The position numbers and the translations under genes were made by a program. A stretch of DNA of 64,000 nucleotides from Sphingomonas sp. BK345 (GTDB lineage: Bacteria > Pseudomonadota > Alphaproteobacteria > Sphingomonadales > Sphingomonadaceae): contig NZ_JACHZX010000002.1 in NCBI RefSeq assembly GCF_014193845.1, positions 682,001 to 746,000 on the forward strand, written 5' to 3'. Shown here piece after piece: positions 18,231-29,561 of the stretch (positions are counted from its first letter, which is position 1; each line of letters begins with the position of its first letter). The notes below the pieces were generated by a model. That model was not told the origin of the DNA. It made no database searches and saw only the letters and a program-made list of their open reading frames with translations.

Positions 18231-19226
18231 TCACGGATTGCCCTTGCCGCCGTGCGCGCCCACCGCGGTGCCGGTGGAGAAGCTGGTGCCGTCCTCCGCC
18301 AGCGCGACGTAGAGCGGGGCGAGCTCGGCCGGCTGGCCGGCGCGGCCCAACGGCGTGTTCTGCCCGAACTCGCCCATCTTGCCCGGCAGCTGGCCGCCTG
18401 CGACCTGTAGCGGGGTCCAGATCGGCCCAGGCGCCACCATGTTGACGCGAATGCCCTTCTTGGCGAGCTGCTTGGCGAGCCCCTTGGTGAAGATCAGGAT
18501 TGCCCCCTTCGTGGAGGCATAATCGAGCAGCTCGGGCTCCGGCTCGTAGCTGTTGACCGAGCCGGTGTTGATGATCACCGAGCCGGGCGGCATCGACGGG
18601 ATCGCCGCCTTGGCGATGCGGAACATCGCGAAAATGTTCGTCTCGAAGGTGCGCACCATCTGCTCATCGCTGATCTCGAAGATATCCTCCTTGCTCTGCT
18701 GATAAGCGGCGTTGTTGACGAGGAGGTCGAGTCCGCCGAGTCCGCGCACCGCATCGGCCACCAGCTTGGTGCAGGCGCGCTCGGTGCGGATGTCGGCCGG
18801 CAGCAGTACCGCCTTGCGCCCGGCCTGCTCGATCAGCGCCTTGACCTCCTGCGCGTCGGGCTCCTCGGTCGGAAAGTAATTGATCGCGACGTCCGCGCCC
18901 TCGCGCGCGAAGGCGATCGCGGCGGCGCGCCCCATGCCGCTGTCGCCACCGGTGACGAGCGCGCGCCGACCGGTGAGCTTGCCCGAGCCGCGGTAGCTTG
19001 TCTCGCCGCTGTCGGGGCGCGGGTTCATCTTCGACTGCAGCGCCGGCCAGGGCTGGCGTTGCTCGGGAAAGGGCCGGTTGGTGTATTTGGTACGCGGGTC
19101 GCTGAGCTTTGCCGGGCCGGACGGCTGCGCGCCGGCGTCTTGTGCCGCCGCGGTGGTGGCGGTGAAGGCGAGGCCGGCGGCAGCGCCGCCCAGGATGGTG
19201 CGGCGCGTCGTGCCCTGATCGTCCAT
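18231..19226 (-). CDS. Tat-signal SDR-family oxidoreductase
   Basis: 331-residue SDR of the YghA/general-stress type (GSP39-like), with ALVTGGDSGMGRA as cofactor loop, NNAAYQ, a catalytic serine in INTGSVNSYEPEP and YASTK. Unusually it carries a twin-arginine leader (TTRRTILGGAAAG, ending TAAAQ), implying periplasmic export. The ATG at 19226 has GGAG upstream; the frame extends further but is not coding-like. It is transcribed alone, just downstream of the copy-2 repeat. Confidence 0.8.
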   Translation of the reverse strand: MDDQGTTRRTILGGAAAGLAFTATTAAAQDAGAQPSGPAKLSDPRTKYTNRPFPEQRQPWPALQSKMNPRPDSGETSYRGSGKLTGRRALVTGGDSGMGRAAAIAFAREGADVAINYFPTEEPDAQEVKALIEQAGRKAVLLPADIRTERACTKLVADAVRGLGGLDLLVNNAAYQQSKEDIFEISDEQMVRTFETNIFAMFRIAKAAIPSMPPGSVIINTGSVNSYEPEPELLDYASTKGAILIFTKGLAKQLAKKGIRVNMVAPGPIWTPLQVAGGQLPGKMGEFGQNTPLGRAGQPAELAPLYVALAEDGTSFSTGTAVGAHGGKGNP

Positions 19227-19578
19227 GTCGCTGATCTCCAGAGAGGATTTGCGCCGAACGGGTGAGAGGCGCGGAGGTTCAGGGAGGGACGGGCGACGGC
19301 GCGTGAATGTTGCGAATGTTGAGTCGCTGGCAGGGCGGCGGGGCGACAGTCGGGGGGCATCGCTAACGATGTCGACCATGTCAAAGAGCGGGCGCCGGGA
19401 TAGCTCGACCACCGCCCCGTAGGACAGGCTGAGATCCTCCCCGGCGCGGGAAGGGGGACCGCCGGCGACGCCGGTGGTGGAGGCGAATTTTCACGCAGCG
19501 CAGCGCCTGCGGAAGCTCCTCCACCCCCGCGCTGGGCGCGGCGGTCCCCCTTCCCGCGAGCGGGGAGCATCTAGGCCA
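19227..19578. repeat. Intergenic region with a composite GC-rich inverted repeat (copy 2)
   Basis: No gene seen. It contains the same 24-base motif as copy 1 (19306-19329), the word GTAGGACAG (19419-19427) and inverted arms at about 19434-19483 and 19516-19570. The spacing from the 24-base motif to GTAGGACAG is 89 bases in both copies. Confidence 0.75.
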
Positions 19579-21615
<2,037 letters not shown>

Positions 21616-21705
21616 GTCACAGGCCTAGCCGCCCGCGCGCCGCCTCACCACCCGGCGCATCTTAACTTCTCTCAGTCGCCACGCCGCGCTAGGCTGGCCG
21701 ACGCG

Positions 21706-24588
21706 ATGAACCAACCGCTAACCTCGGCGAGCGACCCGGCTTTATTGTTCGCGCACGGCGGCGAGATGGGCCAGCGAATCCTGGCGCACGACTGGTCGGC
21801 CTCGCCGCTCGGCCCGATCGCCGGCTGGCCCGCGGAGCTGCGCAACGCGCTCGCGCTGGCCTTGCCCGCGCGGATCGAGATCGTGCTGTTCTGGGGGCCC
21901 GACTACGTCGCGCTCTACAACGATGCCTATGCGCCGACGATCGGCGCCAAGCACCCGCGCGCACTGGGCCGCCCGGCGGACGAGTCGTGGAGCGAGTTGT
22001 GGGACGATCTCGAGCCGCTGCTCGCGCACGTGCGCACCAGCGGCGAGACCTTCGCCGCCAAGGACCGCCCCTTCTACATCGAGCGGGCAGGGCAGGGCGA
22101 GACGGTGTATTTCGACGTCAGCTACTCGCCGGTACCGCTGGCGGACGGCAGCGTCGGCGGGGTGCTGTGCATCGTCTCGGAGACAACCGCTCGGGTGCGC
22201 GCCGCGCGCGCGATGGCGGAGGACCGCGAACGGCTGCGCGAGATGTTCGATCAGGCACCCGGCTTCATCGCGGTGCTGCGCCAGCCCGGCCATGTCGTCG
22301 AGCTCGCCAATGCCTCCTACCGCCGGCTGGTGGGCGGGCGCGACGTGGTCGGCCGCGCGCTCGCGGAGGCGGTGCCCGAGGTGGCGCAGCGCGGGCTGAT
22401 CGACAAGCTTGACGGCGTGGTGGCGACGGGGCGACCGTATCGCGGAACCGAGGTGCCGCTGCTGCTGCCGCGCGGCGACGGCGGCAGCGAGGAGCGCCGG
22501 CTCGACTTCATCCTCCAGCCGGTCACCGATGCCAAAGGGGCGGTTACCGCGGTGTTCGTCGAGGGCACCGACGTCACCGAGCGGCATCGCGCCGAGAGCG
22601 CGCTGGCGCTGAGCCGCGACTCGCTCGAGCTCGCTACCGAGGCGGGCGAGATCGGTACCTGGGACTATGATCTCGCCGCTGACCGCTTCTCCTGCTCGCC
22701 GCGGACCTGGGCGATGTACGGAATCGAGCCGGGGCCGGCGCAGTCGCTCGCCGAATTCGCAGCCTTGCTCCACCCCGAAGACCGGCCGCGCGTACGGCAG
22801 GCCTTCCTCGCCACGATCGATCCGGCGCGCCGCGCGCGCTACGACATCGAGTATCGCACCCGCCCCGCGCCCGACGGCTCGACCCGCTGGCTCGCGGTGC
22901 GCGGGCGCGGGCTGTTCGAGGACGAGCGCTGCGCGCGCGCGATCGGCACCGTGATCGACGTCACCGCGCGCAAGCGCGAGGCCGACGCGCTGCGCGAGAG
23001 CGAGGCGCGCTTCCGCATGCTCGCCGACAGCCTGCCCGCGCTGGTGTGGCTGACCGACGCCGAGCTGAACCTCACCTTCGCCAGCGAGGGCTTCCGCGCG
23101 ATTCTGGGCGTCGCGCCCGGCGAGGTGGTGACGGGCGGCTGGCTCTCGCTCCTGCCGAGCGAGCTGCGCGCGGCGGCGGCGCGGCGGCTGGTCGAGCGGC
23201 AGCGCGCGCGCGACCCGCTGAGCGGCGACTATCGCCTGCTCACGCGCGCGGGCGGCGAGCGCTGGGTCCATGCCGAGGCGCGCGCGCGCTTCCTCGGCGG
23301 CACCTTCCTCGGCTATGTCGGCTGCGCCATCGACGTGACCGAGGCGCATCTCGCCGGCGAGCGGCTCGAGGCGCGGGTGGAGGAGCGCACCGCCGAGCTC
23401 ACCCGCCAGATCGCCGAGCGCGAGAAGGTGGAGGAAACGCTCCACCAGCTCCAGCGGCTCGAGGCGATCGGCCAGCTCACCTCGGGCGTGGCGCACGACT
23501 TCAACAACCTGCTCACCGTGGTGCTCGGCAACGTCGAGATGGTGTCGCGCGCCGCGGCACGCGGGCCGCTGACGCCGCGCGCGCTCGAGCAGCTCGATCA
23601 TGTCCGCGCCGCCGCCGAGCGCGGCGCGACGCTGACCGCGCAGCTGCTCGCCTTCTCGCGCCGCCAGCGGCTCGAAGCCAAGGTGGTCGACCTCAATGCC
23701 GCGGTGACGGGGCTGGTGCCGCTGCTCGAGAGCACGCTGGGGCGCTCGATCGCGATCGAGGCGGCGGTGTGCGACCAGCCCTGGCCCGCCATGGTCGACC
23801 CGACCCAGCTCGAGCTGATCCTGCTCAACCTCGCGATCAACGCGCGTGATGCGATGCCGGGGGGCGGCACGCTGCGGGTGAGTACCGCCAACGTGTCGCT
23901 CGGCGCGCCGGTGCGGCCGGAGGAGCCGTCCGCGGGCGATTATGTCCGGGTCGCGGTGAGCGACACCGGCACCGGCATGACGCCCGAGGTGCTGGCGCGC
24001 GCGTTCGAGCCCTTCTTCACCACCAAGGAGGTGGGCAAGGGATCGGGGCTGGGCCTCGCGCAGGTGTTCGGCTTCGCCAAGCAATCGGGCGGGGGCGTGC
24101 GGATCGACACCCGGCCGGGCGAGGGCACGCGGGTCTCGGTCTACCTGCCGCGCGCCACCATGGCGCCGAGCGAGGCGCCGGTCAGCGAGCCGCGCGGCGC
24201 TGGCGGCTCGGTGGCGCGACGGCGCGTGCTGGTGCTCGACGACGAGGATCGCGTGCGCGAGATCACCGCCGACGCGCTGCGCGACGCCGGGTGCGGCGTG
24301 GTCGAGGCGGCGGACGGCGCCGCCGCGCTCGACGCGCTCGACGCCGATCCCGCGATCGAAGCGGTGGTGGCGGACGTAGCGATGCCGGTGATGACCGGGG
24401 TGGAGTTCGCGCATCGCGCGCGCCAGCGCCGGCCGACGCTGCCGGTGTTGTTCGTCACCGGCTATGCCGACGCCGACGAACTCGCCGACGTGCCCGCGCC
24501 GCAGGTGATCCGCAAACCCTACACGCGCGCCCAGCTCGTCGAGCGGCTCGCCGCCCTGCTCGCGGCCGCGGATCTGTCCCAGGGCTGA
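21706..24588 (+). CDS. Hybrid PAS sensor histidine kinase with receiver domain
   Basis: 960-residue soluble hybrid kinase; no membrane segments seen. About four PAS-like modules (first roughly 1-165, then 170-300, 305-430, 435-560) are followed by a coiled linker, a HisKA-type region with H597 in VAHDFNNLL, an HATPase domain (NLAINARDAMP, DTGTGM, GKGSGLGL) and a C-terminal receiver with D890 and K937. The HDFNN form places it in the HWE-like/PAS-hybrid group common in alphaproteobacteria. The start ATG at 21706 is chosen because the longer frame runs antisense through nadE. No partner regulator is adjacent. Confidence 0.88.
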   Translation: MNQPLTSASDPALLFAHGGEMGQRILAHDWSASPLGPIAGWPAELRNALALALPARIEIVLFWGPDYVALYNDAYAPTIGAKHPRALGRPADESWSELWDDLEPLLAHVRTSGETFAAKDRPFYIERAGQGETVYFDVSYSPVPLADGSVGGVLCIVSETTARVRAARAMAEDRERLREMFDQAPGFIAVLRQPGHVVELANASYRRLVGGRDVVGRALAEAVPEVAQRGLIDKLDGVVATGRPYRGTEVPLLLPRGDGGSEERRLDFILQPVTDAKGAVTAVFVEGTDVTERHRAESALALSRDSLELATEAGEIGTWDYDLAADRFSCSPRTWAMYGIEPGPAQSLAEFAALLHPEDRPRVRQAFLATIDPARRARYDIEYRTRPAPDGSTRWLAVRGRGLFEDERCARAIGTVIDVTARKREADALRESEARFRMLADSLPALVWLTDAELNLTFASEGFRAILGVAPGEVVTGGWLSLLPSELRAAAARRLVERQRARDPLSGDYRLLTRAGGERWVHAEARARFLGGTFLGYVGCAIDVTEAHLAGERLEARVEERTAELTRQIAEREKVEETLHQLQRLEAIGQLTSGVAHDFNNLLTVVLGNVEMVSRAAARGPLTPRALEQLDHVRAAAERGATLTAQLLAFSRRQRLEAKVVDLNAAVTGLVPLLESTLGRSIAIEAAVCDQPWPAMVDPTQLELILLNLAINARDAMPGGGTLRVSTANVSLGAPVRPEEPSAGDYVRVAVSDTGTGMTPEVLARAFEPFFTTKEVGKGSGLGLAQVFGFAKQSGGGVRIDTRPGEGTRVSVYLPRATMAPSEAPVSEPRGAGGSVARRRVLVLDDEDRVREITADALRDAGCGVVEAADGAAALDALDADPAIEAVVADVAMPVMTGVEFAHRARQRRPTLPVLFVTGYADADELADVPAPQVIRKPYTRAQLVERLAALLAAADLSQG

Positions 24589-24678
24589 CTGGCCGGTTCA
24601 GCGATCGTTCTGTCATCGCGCGCTAGACCGTGCGCATGATGGGGCCGGCTGGTGCGCCGGCGAGTGAGAGTAAGGGCC

Positions 24679-25593
24679 ATGATCAAGGCGTTGGTGGTGG
24701 GGCTGCTGGTGGGCGCCGGTCTGGTGCCAGCGGCGGCGTCGTCGCAGCAGGGAACGCTGCGCGACGCGATGCGCGCGCGCATGCAGGCGCGGGTCGAAGC
24801 CCGCGGCGAGGCGCCGCGCGAGCCTGGGCCGCGGGCCCCAGCACCGATGCCGCGCGGCGAGTGGAACCGTCCCGACCGTCCGGAGCGGGTCGATACGGGC
24901 GGCTGGCCGCGACGCGACACGGGGAACGGCGGACGCGGCGGCGACCGTGCCGGCTGGGCGGCGCCGCCGGCGCCCACTCCGGCACCGGCGCCGCGTCCCG
25001 GCGCGCGGCCAGGCGGTTGGGGCTATGGCGCCGCGCCGGCGGTACGCGGTGACGGTGATCGCTCGCGGGCCGAGTGGCGCAGCGGGCGCGACCGCTCGCC
25101 CGGCTGGGACCGCCGCGACGACGCGCGCACCCGCGCCGACGGCGACTGGCGCAGCGCGCGATCCGGCGACGGCTGGGAGCGGCGCGACTTCGACGACGGC
25201 GCCTGGCAGCGGCGCGACCGCGGCAACTACGCCTGGGGCAATGGCGGTAACGGAAGCTGGGGCGGTCGCGACGATCGCGCGCGTTGGGACCGCGACTGGC
25301 GGCGCGACCAGCGCTACGACTGGAGCGGCTATCGCAGCAGCAACCGCTATGCCTATCGCCTACCGCGCTACTACGCGCCCTACGGCTGGGGCGGCGGCTA
25401 CACGCGCTTCGGCATCGGCGTGCGGATCGCGCCGACCTTGTTCGCGCGCAGCTACTGGATCGATGATCCCTACGCGTATCGCTTGCCCGACGCCTACGGC
25501 CCGTACCGCTGGGTACGTTACTATGACGACGCGCTGCTGGTCGACCTCGACAGCGGGCAGGTGGTCGACGTAATCTACGACATCTTCTGGTGA
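24679..25593 (+). CDS. RcnB-family secreted Arg/Trp-rich protein
   Basis: 304-residue exported protein: signal peptide (MIKALVVGLLVGAGLVPAAA), a long low-complexity middle rich in Arg, Asp, Gly, Trp and Pro, and a compact C-terminal domain beginning near YRLPRYYAPYGW that matches the RcnB domain (LPDAYGPYRWVRYYDDALLVDLDSG). RcnB in E. coli modulates Ni/Co efflux; the role here is unproven. It is a larger relative of the protein at 11249-11563, which lacks the C-terminal domain. Confidence 0.75.
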   Translation: MIKALVVGLLVGAGLVPAAASSQQGTLRDAMRARMQARVEARGEAPREPGPRAPAPMPRGEWNRPDRPERVDTGGWPRRDTGNGGRGGDRAGWAAPPAPTPAPAPRPGARPGGWGYGAAPAVRGDGDRSRAEWRSGRDRSPGWDRRDDARTRADGDWRSARSGDGWERRDFDDGAWQRRDRGNYAWGNGGNGSWGGRDDRARWDRDWRRDQRYDWSGYRSSNRYAYRLPRYYAPYGWGGGYTRFGIGVRIAPTLFARSYWIDDPYAYRLPDAYGPYRWVRYYDDALLVDLDSGQVVDVIYDIFW

Positions 25594-25650
25594 GGCGAGC
25601 GAGGGCGCGGGCGCCTTGCGTGTCGCCGCGCGCCGCGCGATGGAGCCGGC

Positions 25651-26403
25651 ATGGCCCTGACGACCCTTCCCCCGGGCGGTCCCTCCACCGCGCGCGCCGC
25701 GATCGGCGCGGCGGTGGCCGCCAAGCTCGATGCCGATGCCCGGATGCAGCGCCTGCCCAGCGAGCGGGTCGCGGCGTGGCGATGCCTCGACTTTCTGGAC
25801 CAGGCCTGGTGCGACTGGCTCATCCAGGTGATCGACTCGAACCGCCGTCCGTCATCGCTGCTGAGTGACCGCGGCGATCCCAACAATCGCACCAGCGAGA
25901 GCTGCGACATGGACCGGTTCGCCGACGGCATCCGCCAGGTCGACGAGTCGATCGCCGCCTTGCTGGGCATCGCGCCCGAGTATGGCGAGACGATGCAGGG
26001 GCAGCGCTACGCTCCCGGCCAGCTGTTCCGCACTCACCACGATTATTTCCACGAGGGTGAGAGCTATTGGCCGCGGATGCGCGAGAATGGTGGGCAGCGC
26101 ACCTTCACCGCGATGATCTATCTCAACGAGGTGGAGGAGGGCGGGGCGACGTGGTTCCCACAGGGCGGGCTGCGCGTATCGCCGCGGCGCGGGATGCTGC
26201 TTGCCTGGGACAATATGAACCCGAACGGAAGCCCCAATACCGCCACGCTGCACGAGGGCATGGCGGTGGTGGAGGGCACCAAATACGTCGTCACCAAGTG
26301 GTTCCGGGAGGAACCCTGGGGCCGCGCCGGGCGGGCGGCGGCGGAGGCTGCCGCAGCCGCCGCCGCAGCGTCGACGGGCGCGCCCGCCTCTGCTAAGCGG
26401 TGA
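25651..26403 (+). CDS. 2-oxoglutarate/Fe(II) prolyl-4-hydroxylase-like oxygenase
   Basis: 250-residue P4H-fold oxygenase. Iron ligands are H129 and D131 (THHDYF) and H201 (TLHEGM); K211 (EGTKYVVTKW) fits the 2-oxoglutarate-binding residue. The motif WFPQGGLRVSPRRGMLLAW is typical of the bacterial P4H-alpha-like group. The C-terminus is an alanine-rich tail. Substrate (protein proline or small molecule) unknown. It ends 1 base before ctaA. Confidence 0.85.
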   Translation: MALTTLPPGGPSTARAAIGAAVAAKLDADARMQRLPSERVAAWRCLDFLDQAWCDWLIQVIDSNRRPSSLLSDRGDPNNRTSESCDMDRFADGIRQVDESIAALLGIAPEYGETMQGQRYAPGQLFRTHHDYFHEGESYWPRMRENGGQRTFTAMIYLNEVEEGGATWFPQGGLRVSPRRGMLLAWDNMNPNGSPNTATLHEGMAVVEGTKYVVTKWFREEPWGRAGRAAAEAAAAAAAASTGAPASAKR

Positions 26404-26404
26404 C

Positions 26405-27445
26405 ATGCTTCAGGCCAGCCCCGGTTTCTCGCTCAGCACCCGCCCGCGCGCGATCGCGCGCTGGCTCTACTGCGTCGCCGCGCTGATCGTCGCGATGGTG
26501 GTGGTCGGCGGCGTCACGCGGTTGACCGAGTCCGGGCTGTCGATCACCGAGTGGAAGCCGATCTCGGGCGTGATCCCGCCGCTCACCACCGCGCAATGGC
26601 AGGCCGAGTTCGCCAATTACCAGCGCATCCCCGAATATCAGCAGCTCAACCGCGGCATGACGGTCGACGGCTTCAAGGCGATCTTCTTCTGGGAATATGC
26701 GCACCGGCTGCTTGGTCGCGTGATTGGTCTGGCCTTCGCGCTACCGCTGCTGTGGTTCGCGGCGAAGCGCCAAGTGCCGCGCGGCTTTGGCTGGCGGCTC
26801 GGCGCACTGCTCGCGCTCGGCGGGCTTCAGGGCGCGATCGGCTGGTGGATGGTCGCTTCGGGGCTGTCGGTGCGGACCGACGTCAGCCACGTGCGGCTTG
26901 CGGTGCATCTCGGCACGGCGCTGTTCATCCTCTCCGGCATCGTCTGGACCGCGCGCGACCTCGTGGCGCTCGCCGACAACCCGCTGGCGCGCCCGGCGCC
27001 GCTGCGCGCGCTGCCGGGGCTGGCGCTCGCACTGCTGGCGGTGCAGATCGTGTTCGGCGCCTTCACCGCGGGGCTCGACGCCGGCTATGCCTTCGCCAGC
27101 TGGCCGCTGATGGGCGACGCGCTGTTCCCCGCGGGGACGCCGATGGTCACGCCGGCGTGGCGCAACGCGGTGGACAACCCGATCGTGGTTCAGTTCATCC
27201 ACCGCTGGTTTGCCTTCGTCGCGGCGGCGGGGCTGCTGCTGCTGGCGCATCGCGCGCGGCAGGCGCGCGCTCACCGTGCCGCGGCGGCGGTGGCGGTGCT
27301 GGTGGCGACGCAGATCGCGCTCGGCATTGCGACCCTGCTCAGCGGCGTCGACCTGCCGATCGCGGTGGCGCATCAGGCCAATGCCGCGCTGCTGCTGATC
27401 GGCACGGTCGCGGCGGCACATGCCGTGAGCCGCCACCGCGCCTGA
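26405..27445 (+). CDS. ctaA: Heme A synthase (CtaA/COX15)
   Basis: 346-residue multi-spanning inner-membrane protein that oxidises heme O to heme A for aa3 oxidases. Family signatures are GGVTRLTESGLSITEW near residues 38-53, EYAHRLLGR, VSHVRLAVHLG and FIHRWFA, which carry the heme-ligand histidines. About eight hydrophobic helices are visible. It starts 1 base after the oxygenase gene stop, so they may be cotranscribed. Confidence 0.93.
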   Translation: MLQASPGFSLSTRPRAIARWLYCVAALIVAMVVVGGVTRLTESGLSITEWKPISGVIPPLTTAQWQAEFANYQRIPEYQQLNRGMTVDGFKAIFFWEYAHRLLGRVIGLAFALPLLWFAAKRQVPRGFGWRLGALLALGGLQGAIGWWMVASGLSVRTDVSHVRLAVHLGTALFILSGIVWTARDLVALADNPLARPAPLRALPGLALALLAVQIVFGAFTAGLDAGYAFASWPLMGDALFPAGTPMVTPAWRNAVDNPIVVQFIHRWFAFVAAAGLLLLAHRARQARAHRAAAAVAVLVATQIALGIATLLSGVDLPIAVAHQANAALLLIGTVAAAHAVSRHRA

Positions 27446-27491
27446 TCGATCCTCAGGTATCATAATACCCGTCGACAAAGCCGCGGAAACC

Positions 27492-27520
27492 TTGACTTCA
27501 CGGCCTCGTGCCGGCAATGC
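27492..27520 (+). promoter_or_regulatory. Candidate promoter upstream of rplM
   Basis: A -35-like TTGACT (27492-27497) and a 17-base gap to a weak -10-like CAATGC (27515-27520) lie 75 bases before the rplM start. The -10 match is poor, so this is a proposal only. Confidence 0.35.
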
Positions 27521-27594
27521 ACCGCCATCGGCGCGCAGGCCCGGCGGGGCGGCGCGTCTTTTCTATTTGAACGCGAAACGAGGTCACAGGCACC

Positions 27595-28074
27595 ATGAAG
27601 GCGCTGATGAAGACCACCAAGGCGGCCAAGCCGCATGAGGTGGAGAAGAAGTGGCACATCGTCGACGCTGACGGCCTGGTGGTCGGTCGCGCCGCGGTGG
27701 TGATCGCCAACGTGCTGCGCGGCAAGCACAAGACCAGCTTCACCCCGCACGTGGACTGCGGTGACAATGTCATCGTGATCAACGCCGACAAGGTGCGCTT
27801 CACCGGCAACAAGCTTACCGACAAGGTCTATTACAAGCACACCGGCTATGCCGGCGGCATCAAGGGCACCACGCCCGCCAAGGTGCTCGAGGGGCGCTTC
27901 CCCGAGCGCGTGCTCGAGAAGGCGGTCGAGCGGATGATCCCGCGCGGCCCGCTGGGTCGCCAGCAGATGCGCAACCTGCGCATCTACAAGGGCACCGAGC
28001 ACCCGCATGAGGCGCAGAACCCCGCGGTGCTCGACATCGCCGGCATGAACCGCAAGAACAAGGTGGGCGCATAA
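27595..28074 (+). CDS. rplM: 50S ribosomal protein L13
   Basis: 159-residue r-protein with family signatures [13 protein letters not shown] at the start and the [18 protein letters not shown] segment near the C-terminus. Early assembly protein of the large subunit. The start may be ATG 27595 or ATG 27607. It overlaps rpsI by one base (TAATG), the standard rplM-rpsI operon. Confidence 0.96.
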   Translation: MKALMKTTKAAKPHEVEKKWHIVDADGLVVGRAAVVIANVLRGKHKTSFTPHVDCGDNVIVINADKVRFTGNKLTDKVYYKHTGYAGGIKGTTPAKVLEGRFPERVLEKAVERMIPRGPLGRQQMRNLRIYKGTEHPHEAQNPAVLDIAGMNRKNKVGA

Positions 28075-28622
28075 TGTCCGACAACCGCCAGTCCCTCTCT
28101 GATCTCGGTGCGGCGCTCCAGCAGCAGCGCGAGGTTCAGACCGACGCCGCCGACGCCTCGGCCGAGGCCTATCTCGCCGGCAGCATCGACGAGCCGGTCC
28201 AGCGCGCTCCGCTGCGCGCGCAGGAGCTCGACAAGCAGGGCCGCGCCTATGCCACCGGCCGCCGCAAGGACGCGGTCGCGCGCGTGTGGCTCAAGCCGGG
28301 CTCGGGCAAGATCACGATCAACGGTCGCGACCAGGAGATCTACTTCGCGCGTCCGACGCTGCGTCTCGTCATCAACCAGGTGTTCGGCATTACCGAGCGC
28401 GAGGGCCAGTATGACGTGGTCTGCACCGTCAAGGGCGGCGGTCTGTCGGGCCAGGCCGGTGCGGTGAAGCACGGCATCAGCCAGGCGATCACCAAGTATG
28501 AGCCGGTGCTGCGCGCGCCGGTGAAGGCGGCGGGCTTCCTTACCCGCGACAGCCGCGTCGTCGAGCGCAAGAAGTACGGCCGCGCCAAGGCGCGTCGCAG
28601 CTTCCAGTTCTCGAAGCGCTAA
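28074..28622 (+). CDS. rpsI: 30S ribosomal protein S9
   Basis: 182-residue r-protein with the S9 signatures [17 protein letters not shown] and the C-terminal basic tail ending [17 protein letters not shown] that reaches the P site. It has an N-terminal extension of about 50 residues compared with E. coli S9, as seen in alphaproteobacteria. Confidence 0.96.
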   Translation: MSDNRQSLSDLGAALQQQREVQTDAADASAEAYLAGSIDEPVQRAPLRAQELDKQGRAYATGRRKDAVARVWLKPGSGKITINGRDQEIYFARPTLRLVINQVFGITEREGQYDVVCTVKGGGLSGQAGAVKHGISQAITKYEPVLRAPVKAAGFLTRDSRVVERKKYGRAKARRSFQFSKR

Positions 28623-28639
28623 GCGGATACTGCCTTGTG

Positions 28640-28712
28640 CTCCTGCGGACGCAGGAGCCCAGAGCCACGGGCACCAGCCTTCGCCGCCTTGGGTTCCTGC
28701 ATGCGCAGGAAC
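28640..28712. repeat. Pair of short inverted repeats (CTCCTGC / GTTCCTGC type)
   Basis: Two hairpins, CTCCTGC...GCAGGAG (28640-28657) and GTTCCTGC...GCAGGAAC (28693-28712), lie 35 bases apart between rpsI and its terminator. The near-identical stems suggest a dispersed intergenic repeat family. Confidence 0.6.
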
Positions 28713-28737
28713 ACGGAGCGACGGGGAAAGCAGACAG

Positions 28738-28765
28738 GGGCGGTCCGGCGACGGGCCGCCCTTTT
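28738..28765 (+). terminator. Rho-independent terminator of rplM-rpsI
   Basis: A GC-rich stem GGGCGGTCC / GGGCCGCCC (one G-U pair) is followed directly by TTTT at 28762-28765. It lies about 115 bases after the rpsI stop. Confidence 0.75.
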
Positions 28766-28907
28766 CGCATCTGGCGCATGTCACTTCGGTAACAGCGGCG
28801 TGACAGCGCGTTTCACCGATCCGTCGTGAAGCTGACACGCAACGAGTGGAGAGAGGTCGGACATCACCGTCGCCCGCTCGCGGGTCCAACGAAGGTAATG
28901 CGCTGAC

Positions 28908-29561
28908 ATGACAGCAGTGATGACGACGGCCGGGGTCGCCCAGGCCTATGATCGCTGGGCCCCGATCTACGACCTCGTGTTCGGGCCCGTCTTCCGCCAG
29001 GGCCGCGCCAGCGCGATCCGCGCCGCCGACCGGATCGGCGGCCGCGTCCTCGAGGTGGGGGTGGGCACCGGCATCTCGCTCCCGGGCTATGCGCGCACCA
29101 GCCGGGTGACCGGGATCGATATCTCCGAGGACATGCTCGACAAGGCGCGCGCACGCGTCCGCCGGCAGAACCTCCACCATGTCGACGCGATCCGCGTCGG
29201 CGACGCCGAGGCGCTCGACTTCGCCGACGAGAGCTTCGACGTCGTCGTCGCGCAATATGTCGTCAGCGCGGTCGCCAACCCGGCGCGCGCGCTCGACGAG
29301 TTCGCGCGCGTCTGCCGGCCGGGCGGCGAGATCGTGATCACCACGCGCGTCGGCGCCGAGAAGGGCGTTCGCGGCACGATCGAGAAGACGCTGATGCCGG
29401 TGACCAGCCGGCTCGGCTTCCGCACCGACTTCCCCTTCGCGCTCTACGCCGACTGGATCGCAGGACGCGACGACGTCGCGCTAACCGAGCGCCGCGAGAT
29501 CCCGCCGCTCGGCCATTTCTCGCTGGTGCGCATCGCCAAGCTCGACCGGGAGGACCAGTGA
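28908..29561 (+). CDS. pmtA: Phosphatidylethanolamine N-methyltransferase (PmtA-type)
   Basis: 217-residue class I SAM methyltransferase. The N-terminal YDRWAPIYDLVFG is a signature of rhizobial/Rhodobacter-type PmtA, and motif I is VLEVGVGTGISLP. It would convert PE to PC in the membrane. The ATG at 28908 is chosen; an ATG at 28920 is possible. It overlaps the following membrane-protein gene by one base. A psd gene for PE synthesis lies 3 kb away. Confidence 0.85.
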   Translation: MTAVMTTAGVAQAYDRWAPIYDLVFGPVFRQGRASAIRAADRIGGRVLEVGVGTGISLPGYARTSRVTGIDISEDMLDKARARVRRQNLHHVDAIRVGDAEALDFADESFDVVVAQYVVSAVANPARALDEFARVCRPGGEIVITTRVGAEKGVRGTIEKTLMPVTSRLGFRTDFPFALYADWIAGRDDVALTERREIPPLGHFSLVRIAKLDREDQ

